Shown piece after piece: positions 44,809 through 57,517 of a stretch of 64,000 bases of DNA. The stretch is taken from positions 37,035,108 to 37,099,107 of the forward strand of contig CM046305.1 in NCBI GenBank assembly GCA_025267735.1, given 5' to 3'. A program made the translations under genes and the position numbers. Under the pieces are notes generated by a model. It made no database searches. It saw nothing but the letters and a program-made list of their open reading frames with translations, and was not told the DNA's origin. Each line of letters begins with the position of its first letter. Positions within the stretch are counted from its first letter, which is position 1. Source of the DNA: Mactra quadrangularis. Taxonomy: Eukaryota > Mollusca > Bivalvia > Venerida > Mactridae.

Positions 44809-45066
44809 CATTCTCGTAGCCAGAGGCTGTCAGGACACCATTCTCGTACCTAGAGGCTATCAGGACACTATTTTCGTACCCAGAGGCTATCAGGATACCA
44901 TTCTCGTACCCAGAGGCTATCAGGATACCATTCTCGTACCCAGAGGCTATCAGGATACCATTCTCGTACCCAGAGGCTATCATGATACCATTCTCGTACC
45001 CGGAGGCTATCAAGATTTTCGATCTAACTAGAATCGGGAATCTTGATAGCCTCTGGGAACGAGAAT
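44809..45066. repeat. 30-bp minisatellite (7 copies) continuous with a MITE arm
   Basis: TTCTCGTA recurs every 30 bp at 44811, 44841, 44871, 44901, 44931, 44961 and 44991, in units of CATTCTCGTACCCAGAGGCT plus ATCAGGATAC. The last unit runs into a loop and then one inverted arm, AATCTTGATAGCCTCTGGGA (45039-45058), ACGAGAAT. The same arms form the single hairpin at 22579-22650. The array is open in frame on both strands because 30 is divisible by three; this is not evidence of a protein. Confidence 0.93.
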
Positions 45067-45943
45067 TCCATTTTATTGAAACCACTTAAACTCCGAATTT
45101 CTCTTATCTAAGTAACGCACATTATTTTTGGAACGATTTATCGTTCCAGAGACATGACAAATCTTAAAACCATTCTGACTCATAAATATTCATATTTCCA
45201 CGCCTTTCAACAAAGGCAAAGAAGGATAATTTATGCATACTTTCTCATTATCATGTAACTATACGGAGCTAGGTTGTCTCCCCTACAAACGGAAATTACC
45301 GAACAACTTCGAAACGACGCAAACTGGTCAATCGTAATTATACTCATTAATTCCCGTTGTGTATACAAATACATTAATATTTCATACGAACTTTAACCCG
45401 ACCTGATTATTTATTCTATACCGTTGGTTCCCGGCTCATTCGGCTTGTAAGCTATCTTAAACGAAAAAGCAGGGTACTAAACTTTACAAAACGAAGACTT
45501 CCGTTTGTAAAATGCATGGTTATCGAGACTATTAAACCTCAAAAAAATTCATGTTTTGACTAAATATATCTCTCTTGACAGCATGAAAAATGAATTTGCA
45601 CAACATAGCATATGTATAGACTGCGAATGAAGCATAATACTAATCGTGAAAACGTGTTTATCTCAAAGCAGAAGAATGACCTAGTTTCGGAAAGGTAGCG
45701 AACGATTCGCACCCAGTTATATTCGCTTGTAGACGGTTCGCTCGCACAATAGGGGCGGTTCATCTCCATTTATTTAACCAGTTATTATGACTATAAGGTT
45801 ATAAATCCATTCCTTTTTGCACTGTACATACACTTTATCATTAAAAAGCACCCAAAATGTGGACAACAGACTTTCATAAGTGATTAATAAACGGCATGTC
45901 ACACTTTCTTCTTCGACAATTAACCGCTTCCATTGGGGTCCGG

Positions 45944-46045
45944 TACAACTCAACCCGTGGACAACTCAACCCGTGGACAACTCAACCCGAAATTTGGGAC
46001 AACTCAACTCGTGGACAACTCAACCCATTATCAACTCGACCCGTA
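45944..46045. repeat. 16-bp tandem repeat ACAACTCAACCCGTGG
   Basis: About six copies, some degenerate (AAATTTGGGACAACTCAACT, TTATCAACTCGACCCG), in intergenic DNA. Confidence 0.85.
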
Positions 46046-46619
46046 AAATATATTATGATAGTTTGATATATAATCTATTTGGTTATTTATCAAAAAAATA
46101 TGTATTAACAATAAAAAGCAAAATTGAATATATTTCTACCAAGAATTGAAGATATTTTTGGATAAAGTACAGTAATGATATTTAGAGATTGCATAAGTAT
46201 TGTGTCTATTGTATTCTATGTATTGTATACAAAAATGTAGTACTCATGTACTGTAAGACACAGCACATGTTTAATCGATTATTGAACATTATTATGAAAT
46301 TAAACTTCAAATTGACTGAAAAAAATGTGTGATGTGAGATAAACAAAATAGAATTGAACGTATTTATTGTTATGATTTAAAAGCGCGAAGTTGGTAGACA
46401 AACTGTTATGTTGAATTTATTAGAAAGTGATTATTGATACATTGTAATTGTAAATGCAATTAATCATACTTGTATTAGTTATATCGAACCGTCAAAATTT
46501 ACTTCTTGAAGATATAATTATGATTGAAGTGTGCCGAAACCATTCGGCTTATAACAAGATTAAAGAATTGTTCCGGTCCCTTCCATTGTAACATCAAAGG
46601 GACAAAATGTTGTTTCACG

Positions 46620-47260
46620 CCTCCAAATCTATGGGTAAAATGAAGGACTCATTACTTTCCAGTAATATGCGCAATTTTATGAAACAAAATGGACTACCTA
46701 AAATATAAATGCCATTGGCGATACCACTGATTCTAAAGAAAGTGCTACTTTTTAAAGCAATTTTTGGAAAATTTTGTTTCATAAAAAATTGTTAATTTTT
46801 CACATAAATTGATGGTATCAATCACTAAATCTTGGTGTGAAAGTGACCAAAAAGGACAAAAAAATCACCAAAATATTTTTTTTTCATATTTTAAGGCTCA
46901 AACTCCACCGGAGAATCTGTGTCAGATAAAATTGCCTTTCCGGCGTCAAAATGACATGTGCTGGGGATACTGTTAATAACTACGTGTTGTACTAGTTTAT
47001 AAATCTTTAAAATGGTCCACTTAGCAGATAACATTTTTACCTTAAGCCACAGACAGTTTTGTTCGCACCTTTAAACGAATGCCTCAAATGAAAGACTAAT
47101 GGCTTACAAAAAATATGCGCTATTTCATGAATCAAAATAGACTACCTAAATATATGCAGCATTTCAGCCGATACCACTGATTATCAGAGAATGGGACTTT
47201 TTCACACAAGTTGATGTCAACCATCGAAATATCCTTATTTTCCTCTCTTACTAAGCCGCA
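46620..47260. repeat. diverged direct duplication, ~450-bp spacing
   Basis: Copy A (46620-46780) and copy B (47075-47220) share TATGCGC, CAAAATGGACTACCTAAA and GCGATACCACTGATT or close variants. No ORF. Otherwise nothing is seen between 46050 and 48259. Confidence 0.6.
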
Positions 47261-48259
47261 CAGAGTAGGCTCCCCTTGTAATCAGTTTTTGTGATCAAAA
47301 CACGGTGTATTCATTACTATTTTCACTGTTTTATAAATAGGAAAAACACTGTCAATGGCATACATAAACTTAATAATTACAATGCACCTTAAATGTGGAC
47401 ACCATACACTTTCAAGTGATAAATATGGGTAATATGTGTAAACGAATTAAAGATCTCAAATCGACTTAAATATGACGAATGGAATGAATGCGAAAATAAT
47501 ATCATTTGAATAATGCAAATGTCACGCTCCCTCATTCATGTCTTAATCTGTTAGTCGCTTTCATTTTGATATATATAAATTGATACAAATATTTCGTGCT
47601 AGACTTTCAGCAAATCTTTGGCTTTAATTCCCCAAAAACATATATCATCCATGTAAGTATTTGCTAGAAGTTCAACATTACTCAGCAGCATCAAGATAAA
47701 AGTTTGCAGAGAATCTACCTCAAAGTTCTACAGAAGAGCAAACTAGTCACAGCATATCTTAAGAAAAGACAATTACTGAATTTTAAGTGTATATACTTTT
47801 GTTGTATAGTTTACTTGCAATACCTTTGAATTTGCAAGATTTTTGATAATATTATGTTCTTGATATAACAACTTATTACTTGTGTTAATTTAGAAATTAT
47901 ATCTTAGACATGGTACCTACACGCTTTCAAGAATCGTTCCTACAGCACTTTCAGTGCTTTGATTTACTAACTCTGTATCACTGGAAATTACATCAATATG
48001 TTGCAAAGAAAATCAACAATCGGAACACTTCGGTTAATTTCATAGGCTTTCTTAAGGAGCTTTCGGTAAACCATTCGGGTGATTCCGTAAACTCACAATA
48101 ACAATAAACGCCGAGGTGTTCCGAATGTCTTACAGAGAAAGCCGAGTTGTCCATTCGGAACAACTCGACCTTTCATGAATGAATTATTATTCGTAGCGAA
48201 TGACCGAGGAGTTCCGAATGCTGAGTTGTCATGATCAGAGAGTCGACAGTATATTATTA

Positions 48260-51200
48260 TCAATGAGTTTTAAGTCTTGGGTTTAATTCAAAGTCGTATT
48301 CCATCGGAACCGGTCGGTAATCTCCGTTGAGATATCTTTTACATTTCTCCATGGCTCGTGATGCAAGCAACACAACAAATACACCAATGAACACTCCACC
48401 ACACGTGCTCGCTACAAGAGCTGTACTGGTATATAACTCGTCAGAATTTCTGAAATATAATACGAATGCTTGCATTATACATGTATATGATGCTCTCTTA
48501 AAGTTCTTGATATTTAAAACTTTGAGAAAATATGTTCAAATAGGTCCCCCACACCATATCATCTAAATATAGACATGCAAACGAACATGGAATTCACTAT
48601 ACGTGTATTTACCATGATACAAAATCGTTTATTTTACATAATAGCATATTAATAGCTCATCATTAGCTATACATGTGTATTACCTTTTGTAAATTTTTAA
48701 ATAGAACATTCGTTTTATCATCACACATTTCAATAATGCAATTATTGATCTACAGTTGCCGGAACTTCTCAGAATAGCAAGTTAACTTCACGCGGTGCAT
48801 GAGCTCAATATATGGGTCTGTTTATATAGACCAATAACTGATTAAATGAACTATGAATATGAATTTTGTTCGTATGGATAAAATTTAGAATATGAGACCT
48901 CCTGTACGAATAAATTGTTGATATAAACACTATATAGATATTCATGTATAGTAAGGCTGTCACGATATATACCGGTATTCCGGTATATTGCAATACGCAG
49001 CTGCGACAATACGTACCGGTATTTGGCGATATTTAAAGAGACTAGATTCTGTCAGTAGCTGCATGTAAGATTTGTTTCTGTTGAATTCAGCGGAGGCACA
49101 ACGACTCTAAAAGCCCACAATATATCGTGGTACGTATCGCGATACGATGCCAGCGTATTGCAGTATATCGCTTCTGGCGTATCATGACAGCCCTAATGTA
49201 TAGTTGTAGTAAGTACAGTCAATTCCCATTATCTCGACTACTCTTGTGTCGACATTTCGTTGTCTAGATTGAAAATCAAAAGTCCCGATTTTTTTCCTTC
49301 TTTATCTATATGAAAAAATCATGTTTGACTCGATCTTTTTGTCTCGACATTTTCGCTCTCTCGACTATGAATTAGAGTCCCAAAGTGTTATTTTACTATA
49401 AAATTATAATGTTTAAGTCGACTAGACAAAGATATTATCGGCGATCCGTTTAGGTGCGAAAAATAGCACACGTCCATTGTTTATCGATTAGCGACTGTAT
49501 AGATAATCTGTTTAAAAGAATGTGTCAATATTGAATTAACATGTCATTTAAATATACAAACTATTTGACATGAATGAAACCATTGTTGAATAAGTTTAGT
49601 GTTAATTGACAGATGTCAAAATTGAGTGTAAAGATATCAAAATGCGTGCTTACAATCATGTTACAAAAAACACAGCGATACTCGTTATTTTTTTGTGTTC
49701 ATTAATTTTGTTTAATGAATATTTTGTCCAATAAAAATAAGAAACAAACATTTTTCGTTTATTTTTATTATTATATTTTGTCATTTAAGTTGATATAAAT
49801 GTACGGCATCTTCTTTGCATGATAAATTAATCCCTCTACAGACCTGTTGGAAAAACAATGTTTACAACTGTTATGGATCGATAATAGAAAGACACGCATT
49901 TAAAAGATATGCCGACATTTTTGTAGTTCAAGTCTATATTTTTTCGTGACGTAATAGTCAACTACTCTTCACACACACAACTGGATATTATCAGCAACTA
50001 CTCAAAATTATCAAAGAGAAGCCGACTTACACGATGACGGTGCTGTGGTTGTACGAAATAGTGTATGACGTCAAACATATACACATACAATTTATCTGAC
50101 TGGCTACAAATATTCTGAATAATATACGCTTGGTTAGTCGTTCTTTCGAGATACAGTCAGTGAAATAGTAGAAACCAAAAGTAGATTTTCGGAAAATACG
50201 CGATTCATAACTTGTCGAGAGGGAACTTTCCCAGCAGGCACACGACGTTGATTCAACGTTGTTACAACGTTGAAAATGAGACAGTACGTTGATCAACCAA
50301 TTTTAAACCACAAATAAATATTTTATCATCGGATGTTGATAACCGACGTTGAAACAACGTTGATAATGGTTGTAGTATATTTTAAATTGTTTTTATATTT
50401 TTTTTTATAATATTGCGATTATTTAGATGGTATATTATCTTCACTTAAAGTATGCCCAAAATATTTTCTATTGACTATGAAATATAGAAACTGTTACTCT
50501 CTCACTATTTTGAATATTTTCTAACGAACATTCTAGAAAGTGCTTTTCGCGCGTTTAGAAACTGCGCATGCGTGCGTGACGCATTCAGAAACGCACAGTG
50601 CTGACCTCGACTTTCTAAAGCGCTGACGAAGATCTAGTCTAGAAAACATTAGTTTGAAGGTATGTACAACGATATTATACTAACATACTATACTTGTCAT
50701 TGTTCTGTTTATAGATATCATTTGTTTTTTTCACCCACGACTGGTTTAAGAGTTGAAAATTATGTGTGTGTTCAAGAAAACCTTGTCGGCGCCATTATTC
50801 AAATCAAATATTCTATTTTCTTTGTCTTACGCCTGCAAATAACATTCTATTAAATGCATTCTGTGTTTAAAAATTATGTCCGAATTCTGTTTGTTGAAAA
50901 ATTAACAGAAACTTATCCATTGTATAATGTAAACTTCAAGTAGGTGGGTTTCAGACGTTTCGTCCCGATGTCATTCGACCCAATAGGCCAATTTGCACGG
51001 AGACGATTCGACCCCATGCCGATTTAACCTTGGCGTATTTTGTAGAACAGACTGTTAGTGTGTAATTAAAATGAAGTGATCGCTGTTTTGTGTCCAAATA
51101 TTAAGGGCTCAGAGTGAAGAAAATCAAACTGCAGCAGTTCTTTTTGTATTCTTATGATTCATATTTTTGATTTCAGAGTCAGTTTTACAGAATCACTAGG

Positions 51201-54200
51201 GAGCCACGAAGTGCAAAGTCAATGGAACCATAATGAAGTTTTTAAAATATGCCCCAGAAAGGTCTGGAGGTAGGGGCAGAAGAGACCAAGCTGAATAGTT
51301 GTTACTTATAGTTTTATACAGTTTTTAGTTAAGTGTTTGCTTATTTGTATGGGTTAATGACCCATTATCATTGACATAGTAATTAAATTGTAAAATTATT
51401 GGATCTTTTCTCATGTTTTTTATTTGTCCTTGTTATACAGTTTTTCAGTCGGCAGATATCTAGATCAAATATATATCTAGATCAAACTCTGAAAAAGGGC
51501 TAAATACAGCTTATATTCAACCTCCTTCAACTATAGTTCAACTAAAACCAACCTTAGATCAACATGGAATCGACTATAAATCACCCTAATAACAACAAAT
51601 TATCAACCAGATTTCAACCATCAACCAACCTAATGAGCGTTGAAGTAACGTTGAATTAACCTTGTATCAACGTTGAACACAACGTTGAATCAACGTTGAT
51701 ATTTCAACGTTGGCACAACTTTCAAATCCTAAAATAAATCCAACATAAAAACAACGTTGTGGTGCAACGTTGAAACAACGTTGTTTCAACGTCGGTTTGC
51801 CTGCTGGGTTGCCAGCGGTAAAAGTGTCACAAAACCTTTAGAGTACAAATTTATGGTAAAACCCTATTCACAGCTACAGCAAAGCGATTATTCTAAACTA
51901 CACTCTCTGAACAGGTAAAACTGCTACTGAAGATATCGGAATTACCTCCCTTAGAAAATTTCGTTTATCTTGTTTGTCTCGACTTTTCGTTATCTCGATT
52001 TTTTTCCAACGGTCCCAACTAAGTCGAGATAACGAGAGTTGACTGTATAACGAATTCCATGTTGAATGGTACATACTAATTAAATTTTGGTTGGAAAATC
52101 ACATATTTTGTTATGAATTCTAAAAAAATGACCTTGGCCGTGGGTCATTAATCATAATAAATGCATTGTTTTCAATCTTTCTTGCAATGAATTTCTATCA
52201 AGTTGTATTTTAATGTAATTTAAGCATAAGTTATAGAAACTGGAGAAAGTAAATTGTGTCATTTTAACAATTGATTTAGCAAAATTATAGAAGATTTAGT
52301 AACTCTAGGTGTTGGAATTTTTCATATCCTGGCCGAAACCAGTGGTGCTGACTGAAAATCTGCATAAATCAGTTTTCGAACGGTAAAAGTTGCTTAAAAT
52401 TTGTATTTTGTTGTCTTTTTGAATGCTTTATAAGAAAATATAAATATGATAGTAAAATTCCAATGTGAGGTTCTGAGTCCGTAATCCTTAAATGTATGAA
52501 AACTTGATATTGTTCGTTTTTCTCAACTGTCAAAGCTTGAATAATTTCACGGTGACTGAATGCATTGTTTTTGTACTGGCGGCCTAATTGTCATTAAAAA
52601 TATCTTGACTAAAACATATCATACGGTATAAGAAGCTTTACTCAACCATAATACACACTTTCGGAAACTCATGGGTGTAGTACAACAATAATTTTAACAA
52701 ACGCATTCACCGTGAAATTATTCATCTTTTGACAGTTGAGAAAAAACGAACAATAATCATAACACATCGTTTTGAATAGTGAAAGATGGCCTATATAAAA
52801 CGATTTTTAATCAAATGTTCCATATAATTGATATAATGTAGATTTACAATTTCATAAAAGAGATCAGGCTTGTTTTTTTCTAGACAACTCTTTAGACTCA
52901 TAAATTTAATGTTTGTCGACTGATGCTAATAGATACTAGGCAATGTTGATAATATAATGATCACTGAATAGACGTCATCAAGTATTAAAGCATGCATAGA
53001 GTATGTGACCAATACATGTTTATATTGAGTTGCGGGTATTGTGCGTAAAGTTTGACCCCGACCTGACCTTTATGCAAGAATAATCATTACATTGAATACG
53101 AATATAGTATTAATGCTCGTTTACACCGTGGCAGTGAGGATTATGTGTTGAAATTTAACACATAATCATACTTCCTTATAATTTTACAATCCCTGCCGAA
53201 GTGTAGATTAGGCGTGGAACTGATTTTCGTCGGGATATGTGTAGATAATAATTAGATGCAAATGTGAAAGTCAGATCGGGGTCAAACTTTTCGCACAATA
53301 CAAACTGATATGAGGCATAATTATATATTATTTAAACTAAAATCAATATAATATATTATAGGGAGATATAGCTACTGTATGTTCATTTAAAACCGACATG
53401 AAAACTGTCTTACAACAGTTAAGTCGTTCATAACTTGCATTTCGAAATCTAACTAATTCCAAATTGAAGTTTAAGAAAGTGCCAATTTCTTAAGAAGAGG
53501 GGATTCTTTTAGATGCGCATAAAATGTTAATATATACACCTCATTTGCATAACGCCCTCTATATTTAATGTGACGTCACCCGGTGCGCTTTGGGCCATAT
53601 GCCTTCCTCGGTCTGACCAACCAGTCTGTAAACTTGCATATTGCTCAAAAGACCATGTTTTATTAATTTATTTTGTTAATTATTGTTAACGTTGAATAGA
53701 TGTGAACCAAAATCTTATCATGATAAATTAAGCTTACCCTAAACAAGTGCATGGTCTATCACTCTCAGTGTTGACATGTTCAGCAATATTTGTATCTTCT
53801 TTTAGCGATAAAGAGTCATGTCTCCATTTAGTCTCTTGTAACTTATGTGCCACTTTAACAGGTTGAGTTATTTTACTTGTTACATATAAAGATGTTAAGG
53901 AACTATGAACTATGTTGCTTTTCAATGAATTAAACGAAAGTGATAAATCTTTCTTCTCTGTTTCATCTACACTGATAGCCGACAAAGTACTAGTAAAACC
54001 ATTGCCAACTGACCGGTACGTAACAGTTGAAACATAAATATTATCATTGATGCCTTCATTGGAATTGTCCATTGTTTTGTCAGCTGATGAAACTTCAGGA
54101 CTATAGTTTACATCCCCTGTAGCTGCCTTTACATCATTTTGTTGTTTTATGTCGTCATGGTTATTTTCTGCATCGTCACCTTTTGTCTGATTTGTTGCAA

Positions 54201-56834
54201 TAACTGGCTCTATATTATTAGATTCGACTGTCGTTTCTTTGGTTTTAGCCTCATTCATTTCAGATTCTGGTTTCATTTCCTTTGACACACCCGCTTCTTT
54301 CTCACCATTAATATCGCCTTTATCACTTTTTGTTGTCATTTCATCCGGTTCACTTTCTACTTGATTGTTCAACATTTTGTCTTTATCGCTTTCTAGTGTC
54401 ATTTGATTTGGCAGTATTTTTATTTGATCTTTATTCAGTTCATTTATTTCACTTTCTGTTTCGTCCTCTTCATTTCCAGGGATTTCATTTTCTGATTTAA
54501 CTTCATTCGACTCACTCTTGATCTGTCCATTTTTAATATCCTTTGTTTCACTTTGTGGTTCCATTTTCGTTGGATCATTATTCTTTTGATCGTTTTCAAT
54601 TGCATTTGATGAACCTTGTGGTTTCATTTCGTTAGGATCATTATTTGATTTGATGCCCTCTGTTTTATTTTGTGGTTTCCTGTCGTTTAGTTCATTATTA
54701 TGTCCATCGTCTTTCATTATACCTGTGATTTTACTTGGTGGTCTCATGTTTATTGGTTCATTATCTCGTTCATCGTCCATAATATCGTTTGCTTTACTTT
54801 GTGGCTCCATTTCGTTCGGTTCATATTGCGTTTCAACTTCTTTAATCTCTTCGGATGTACTTTCTGGTTCCATGTCTATAGGATCATTATTCGTTTCATT
54901 GTCTTTCATATATTTGGCTGAATTTTGTATTTCATTTTCATTGGGTTCATTCTTTGTTTGGTCGTCTTTAAAGTTTTTATTCCCATTTATAAGTTCTATT
55001 TCATTTTGTTCAAATTTGGTTGACTCGTCTATATTTTCATTTATATCAACTGATGGTTCCAGTTTGTTTTGTTCACTTTTCATCGGATCGTCTTTATTAT
55101 CATTTGTTTTATCGTATGGTTCTACACCCATTTGTTCTTCAAGTGCACCGTTTTTGTTTTCATTCGCTTTATCTTGTGGTTTCATTTCATTTTGTTCATC
55201 TTCCATCTGATTGTTGTAATTTTCGTATGTTTTACCTTTTGGTTTCGTTTCTATTTGTTCCTCTTTTATAGAATCGACTGTGTTTTGATTCAGCTCACTG
55301 TTAGATTTTGCATCGTTATCAATGTTCATTGTTCTGTCATCCTTTTCTTTAATAGCCTGGTGGTCAGACATTCTGTCGACATGTTCTTCGCTGTTTTCTT
55401 CACTTTCTGGTACGTTTGACTTTGGTTCATCTTTGATATCGTCACTGAGTTTAACTTGTGGTATCGTTTCGATAGAGTCAACATTCGTTTCATCATTGAT
55501 ACCTTCATTACTGTCAAACTCGTTCAAAGTTTGACTTGAATCACTGGCTATATTTGTCTCCTTGTCTGGTTTGATATCATGAAACTCACTATTAATCACA
55601 TCGTCATTGGCATCAAGTCTTTCATTTGTGCCTTTGGTTTTATCGGATAAATCATTTGGTTCTTCGCTATGGGATATCGATATACTCGAATGGGTTTCAC
55701 CAAAATCTGTTTTATCATTTCTACTATTCAAAGTAGGCAAATCAACGTGAGCTTGCTGTAATTCATCAACTGGATTAGTATCCTCTATGATAGGTTTATC
55801 AATATTTACATCAGATAAATGTTCAACGTTTTCGATATCTCCTCCACTTGGGATATTGGTAAGTATTTGTTCTGTTGGGTTTAAGGAATCGTCATTAAGA
55901 GGTTTTATTCTACGATTTGGATTTTCCTCGACGATTGGTTCTGAATCAATGTTTAGATTCAATTCCCCGTTAAAAGATTCACCTTCGCTTGAGTCTTTCT
56001 TTATCAGCTGATCTACTGCTAGGTTTATTGTTTTATTGTTATTTAGTCCTAACTGACCATCAATCATGAGCCCTGGGCTTCTGTAAAGTAAAAAAAACAA
56101 ACAAGCAAATTATTAACATATTCAAAAAAGTATCAAAGATACATTTTCAGAACTATGTAATTCAATGACTTGTTCTGATAACCAATACTTAAAAATTGCG
56201 ATCCATAAGGATCCTTGGTTCGAGTTCGAATCTGACCAAGAACCTCTTAATTATGAGGGAGTTCATCATTAATGTTTTTTTAGAAAGATCTTTTGTATAA
56301 AAAGTTTCTTTGATTTGATAGATACTGTTGAAAATGGCAAAGTAATAAAAAAATTGATCAACAGAAATTTAGCTTCATAAACATGTATGTGTTTTCTCGT
56401 ACATAAAAATGACATAAAACATACAATACGCTTAAGATATAAGTGTACATGTAGTAAAGCAAATGTCGTGCATTTGACCGTGTTTGTCTCAAATTAGGTT
56501 TTTTTAAAGAATTCTTATAACTATCTCTTTATAACTATCTCATTATAATTTTGTCAAGTAATATAACACCAGGAATAGATTTGTACACAAATACAAAGAA
56601 AAAATACCCCAACAAAACAAACTTGAGTCTAATTAGTACAATCATGACGTCAATGAGTCTATATTTGTTTCGCTTCCTTGATGTTGTTTATTAAATATCC
56701 ATACCTGCTAAAAAGACAAGAAAATGAAAACATGTTTACCTTTCTATTTGAAGTGGTCGTCCGCTAACTAAAACAAATGTTAACATCCATATCTTCATAA
56801 ACAACAGTAATATGGCCATTTTTCCAGAATCCAT
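48260..56834 (-). CDS. uncharacterised type I membrane protein with a long acidic repeat ectodomain, complete, three exons
   Basis: Exons 56740-56834, 53738-56080, 48260-48449; GT-AG, phase-consistent, 876 codons with stop, 875 residues. Exon 1 encodes a signal peptide (MDSGKMAILLLFMKIWMLTF, then VLVSGRPLQIE). Exon 2 encodes about 780 residues of Asp/Glu/Asn/Lys/Ser-rich, low-complexity ectodomain; roughly residues 305-660 form degenerate ~22-residue repeats with cores such as NEPNEMEPQSK and NNDPTKMEPQSETKDIK. The only ectodomain cysteines are the CTC pair near its end. Exon 3 gives the membrane span (ALVASTCGGVFIGVFVVLLA), a basic stop (SRAMEKCKRY) and a short tail with YRPVPMEYDFELNP, possible Tyr-based sorting or signalling sites. 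It is predicted to be disordered and anionic at the cell surface, perhaps mucin-like or mineral-binding; that role is speculation. I recognise no family. Confidence 0.88.
48952..49195. mobile_element. 244-bp hAT-like MITE, 8-bp duplication ATGTATAG
   Basis: TAAGGCTGTCACGATATATA and, inverted, TAGGGCTGTCATGATACGCC. ATGTATAG flanks both sides (48944-48951 and 49196-49203). Inverted and shorter relative of 37428-37827. Confidence 0.92.
49216..52045. mobile_element. pogo/Tigger-like TIR element, TA target, with a nested element
   Basis: CAGTCAATTCCCATTATCTC and, inverted, CAGTCAACTCTCGTTATCTC, flanked by TA. The ...TTATCTCGA terminus is typical of pogo-type elements. About 1.25 kb of its own sequence remains around the 1.58-kb insertion 50230-51808. 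No transposase ORF. Confidence 0.82.
50230..51808. mobile_element. 1.58-kb TIR element, CCCAGCAGGC ends, clustered CAACGTTG palindromes
   Basis: CCCAGCAGGCACACGACGTT and, inverted, CCCAGCAGGCAAACCGACGT. Left zone (50248-50370) and right zone (51640-51795) carry about fifteen CAACGTTG or near sites at irregular 10-25-bp spacing. The interior has no long ORF. Flanking duplication unclear. Confidence 0.8.
52508..52756. repeat. 249-bp hairpin with ~55-bp arms
   Basis: TTGTTCGTTTTTCTCAACTG, then TAATTTCACGGTGA, in the left arm; the inverse in the right arm at 52699-52753. Probably a MITE remnant. Confidence 0.7.
54196..55270 (-). repeat. degenerate ~66-bp coding repeat inside the acidic ectodomain
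   Basis: Around sixteen units of about 22 codons, usually with [ND]-[ED]-P-x-[ED]-M-x-P-[QE] preceded by [DEN]-[DN]-[EQ]-x-x-[NS]. The nucleotide repeat is strongly diverged while the acidic/Pro/Met pattern is kept, which argues for selection on composition rather than recent tandem expansion. Confidence 0.75.
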
Positions 56835-56938
56835 TTTATTACTAAACACATTTGAAGCATATATAAAATTTTGACTAATAGATATCTTAATTTTAGTTTT
56901 AATTTTTAACACAACTTAGCTATGACTCATGGGTAAAT

Positions 56939-57371
56939 CAGGGGCGGTTCCAGGATTTCTTAAAAGTTGGGTTCAAATAAAGATTTTGAAATGTAAGCTA
57001 CTGTAAACGCAATTTCCTGATCTTTCTGTTCAAATATGTTCACGTTTCCCTGTATACTTTGGTTCAAAGTGTAAGGAAACACACTCCTATGGATTGTGAA
57101 CGACCAAAGAGCCAATTCCTGACCATTTAGATAGTTTACGCCGGCATTTCCATTTATTTTTAAAACAGTGGTGAGACAGCTTACTCCTGTAGATATATTG
57201 TAATGTAATGAATTATACGAGCCTTTTTTAACAAGGTTGATCAAAATTATTTGCACGTAAACTCCAAAAATATGGAAATATGTTTTGCGTCTGAGCATGG
57301 CATATATAACATATCCGCCGTGATTTAAGGTGTGTCCTTCGACCCCTTCCGAAACCCTTCTGCATCCGCTG
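56939..57371. mobile_element. hAT-like element, CAGGGGCGG family, copy 3 (diverged)
   Basis: CAGGGGCGGTTCCAGGATTT at the left; inverse of CCAGCGGATGCAGAAGGG at the right. Flanks GGGTAAAT and GTGAAAAT match at 6 of 8. It begins about 105 bp upstream of the membrane-protein start codon (56834). Confidence 0.65.
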
Positions 57372-57517
57372 GTGAAAATAAAATGTAAGGTATGAAGATA
57401 GTGTAATCATATAAAACTATTGAAACAGTAATTTAGAATATGTCCCCATTGTTTATATTTATAATCGTGATTTGAAACAAACAAACACTACAGTGAGACC
57501 CGTTCTAATCATAGTCC

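Noticed and set aside
44809..45066. CRISPR-like array of regularly spaced repeats
   Set aside because: The 30-bp units are contiguous with no unique spacers, and the genome is eukaryotic.
44738..45085. 97- and 95-codon ORFs with [14 protein letters not shown] peptide repeats on both strands
   Set aside because: A 30-bp minisatellite stays open in several frames by arithmetic; no start context, splice sites or non-repeat coding around it.
45944..46045. telomere-like or promoter array
   Set aside because: The 16-bp ACAACTCAACCCGTGG repeat is a short degenerate tandem with no relation to TTAGGG and no nearby gene start.
54650..55210. 186-codon plus-strand ORF with many F, S and C residues
   Set aside because: Antisense of the acidic repeat ectodomain; Glu/Lys/Asn-rich coding gives Phe/Ser-rich antisense frames.
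56195..56260. possible SINE from a GGTTCGAGTTCGAATC B-box-like stretch
   Set aside because: No A box or SINE core alongside; the match is too short.
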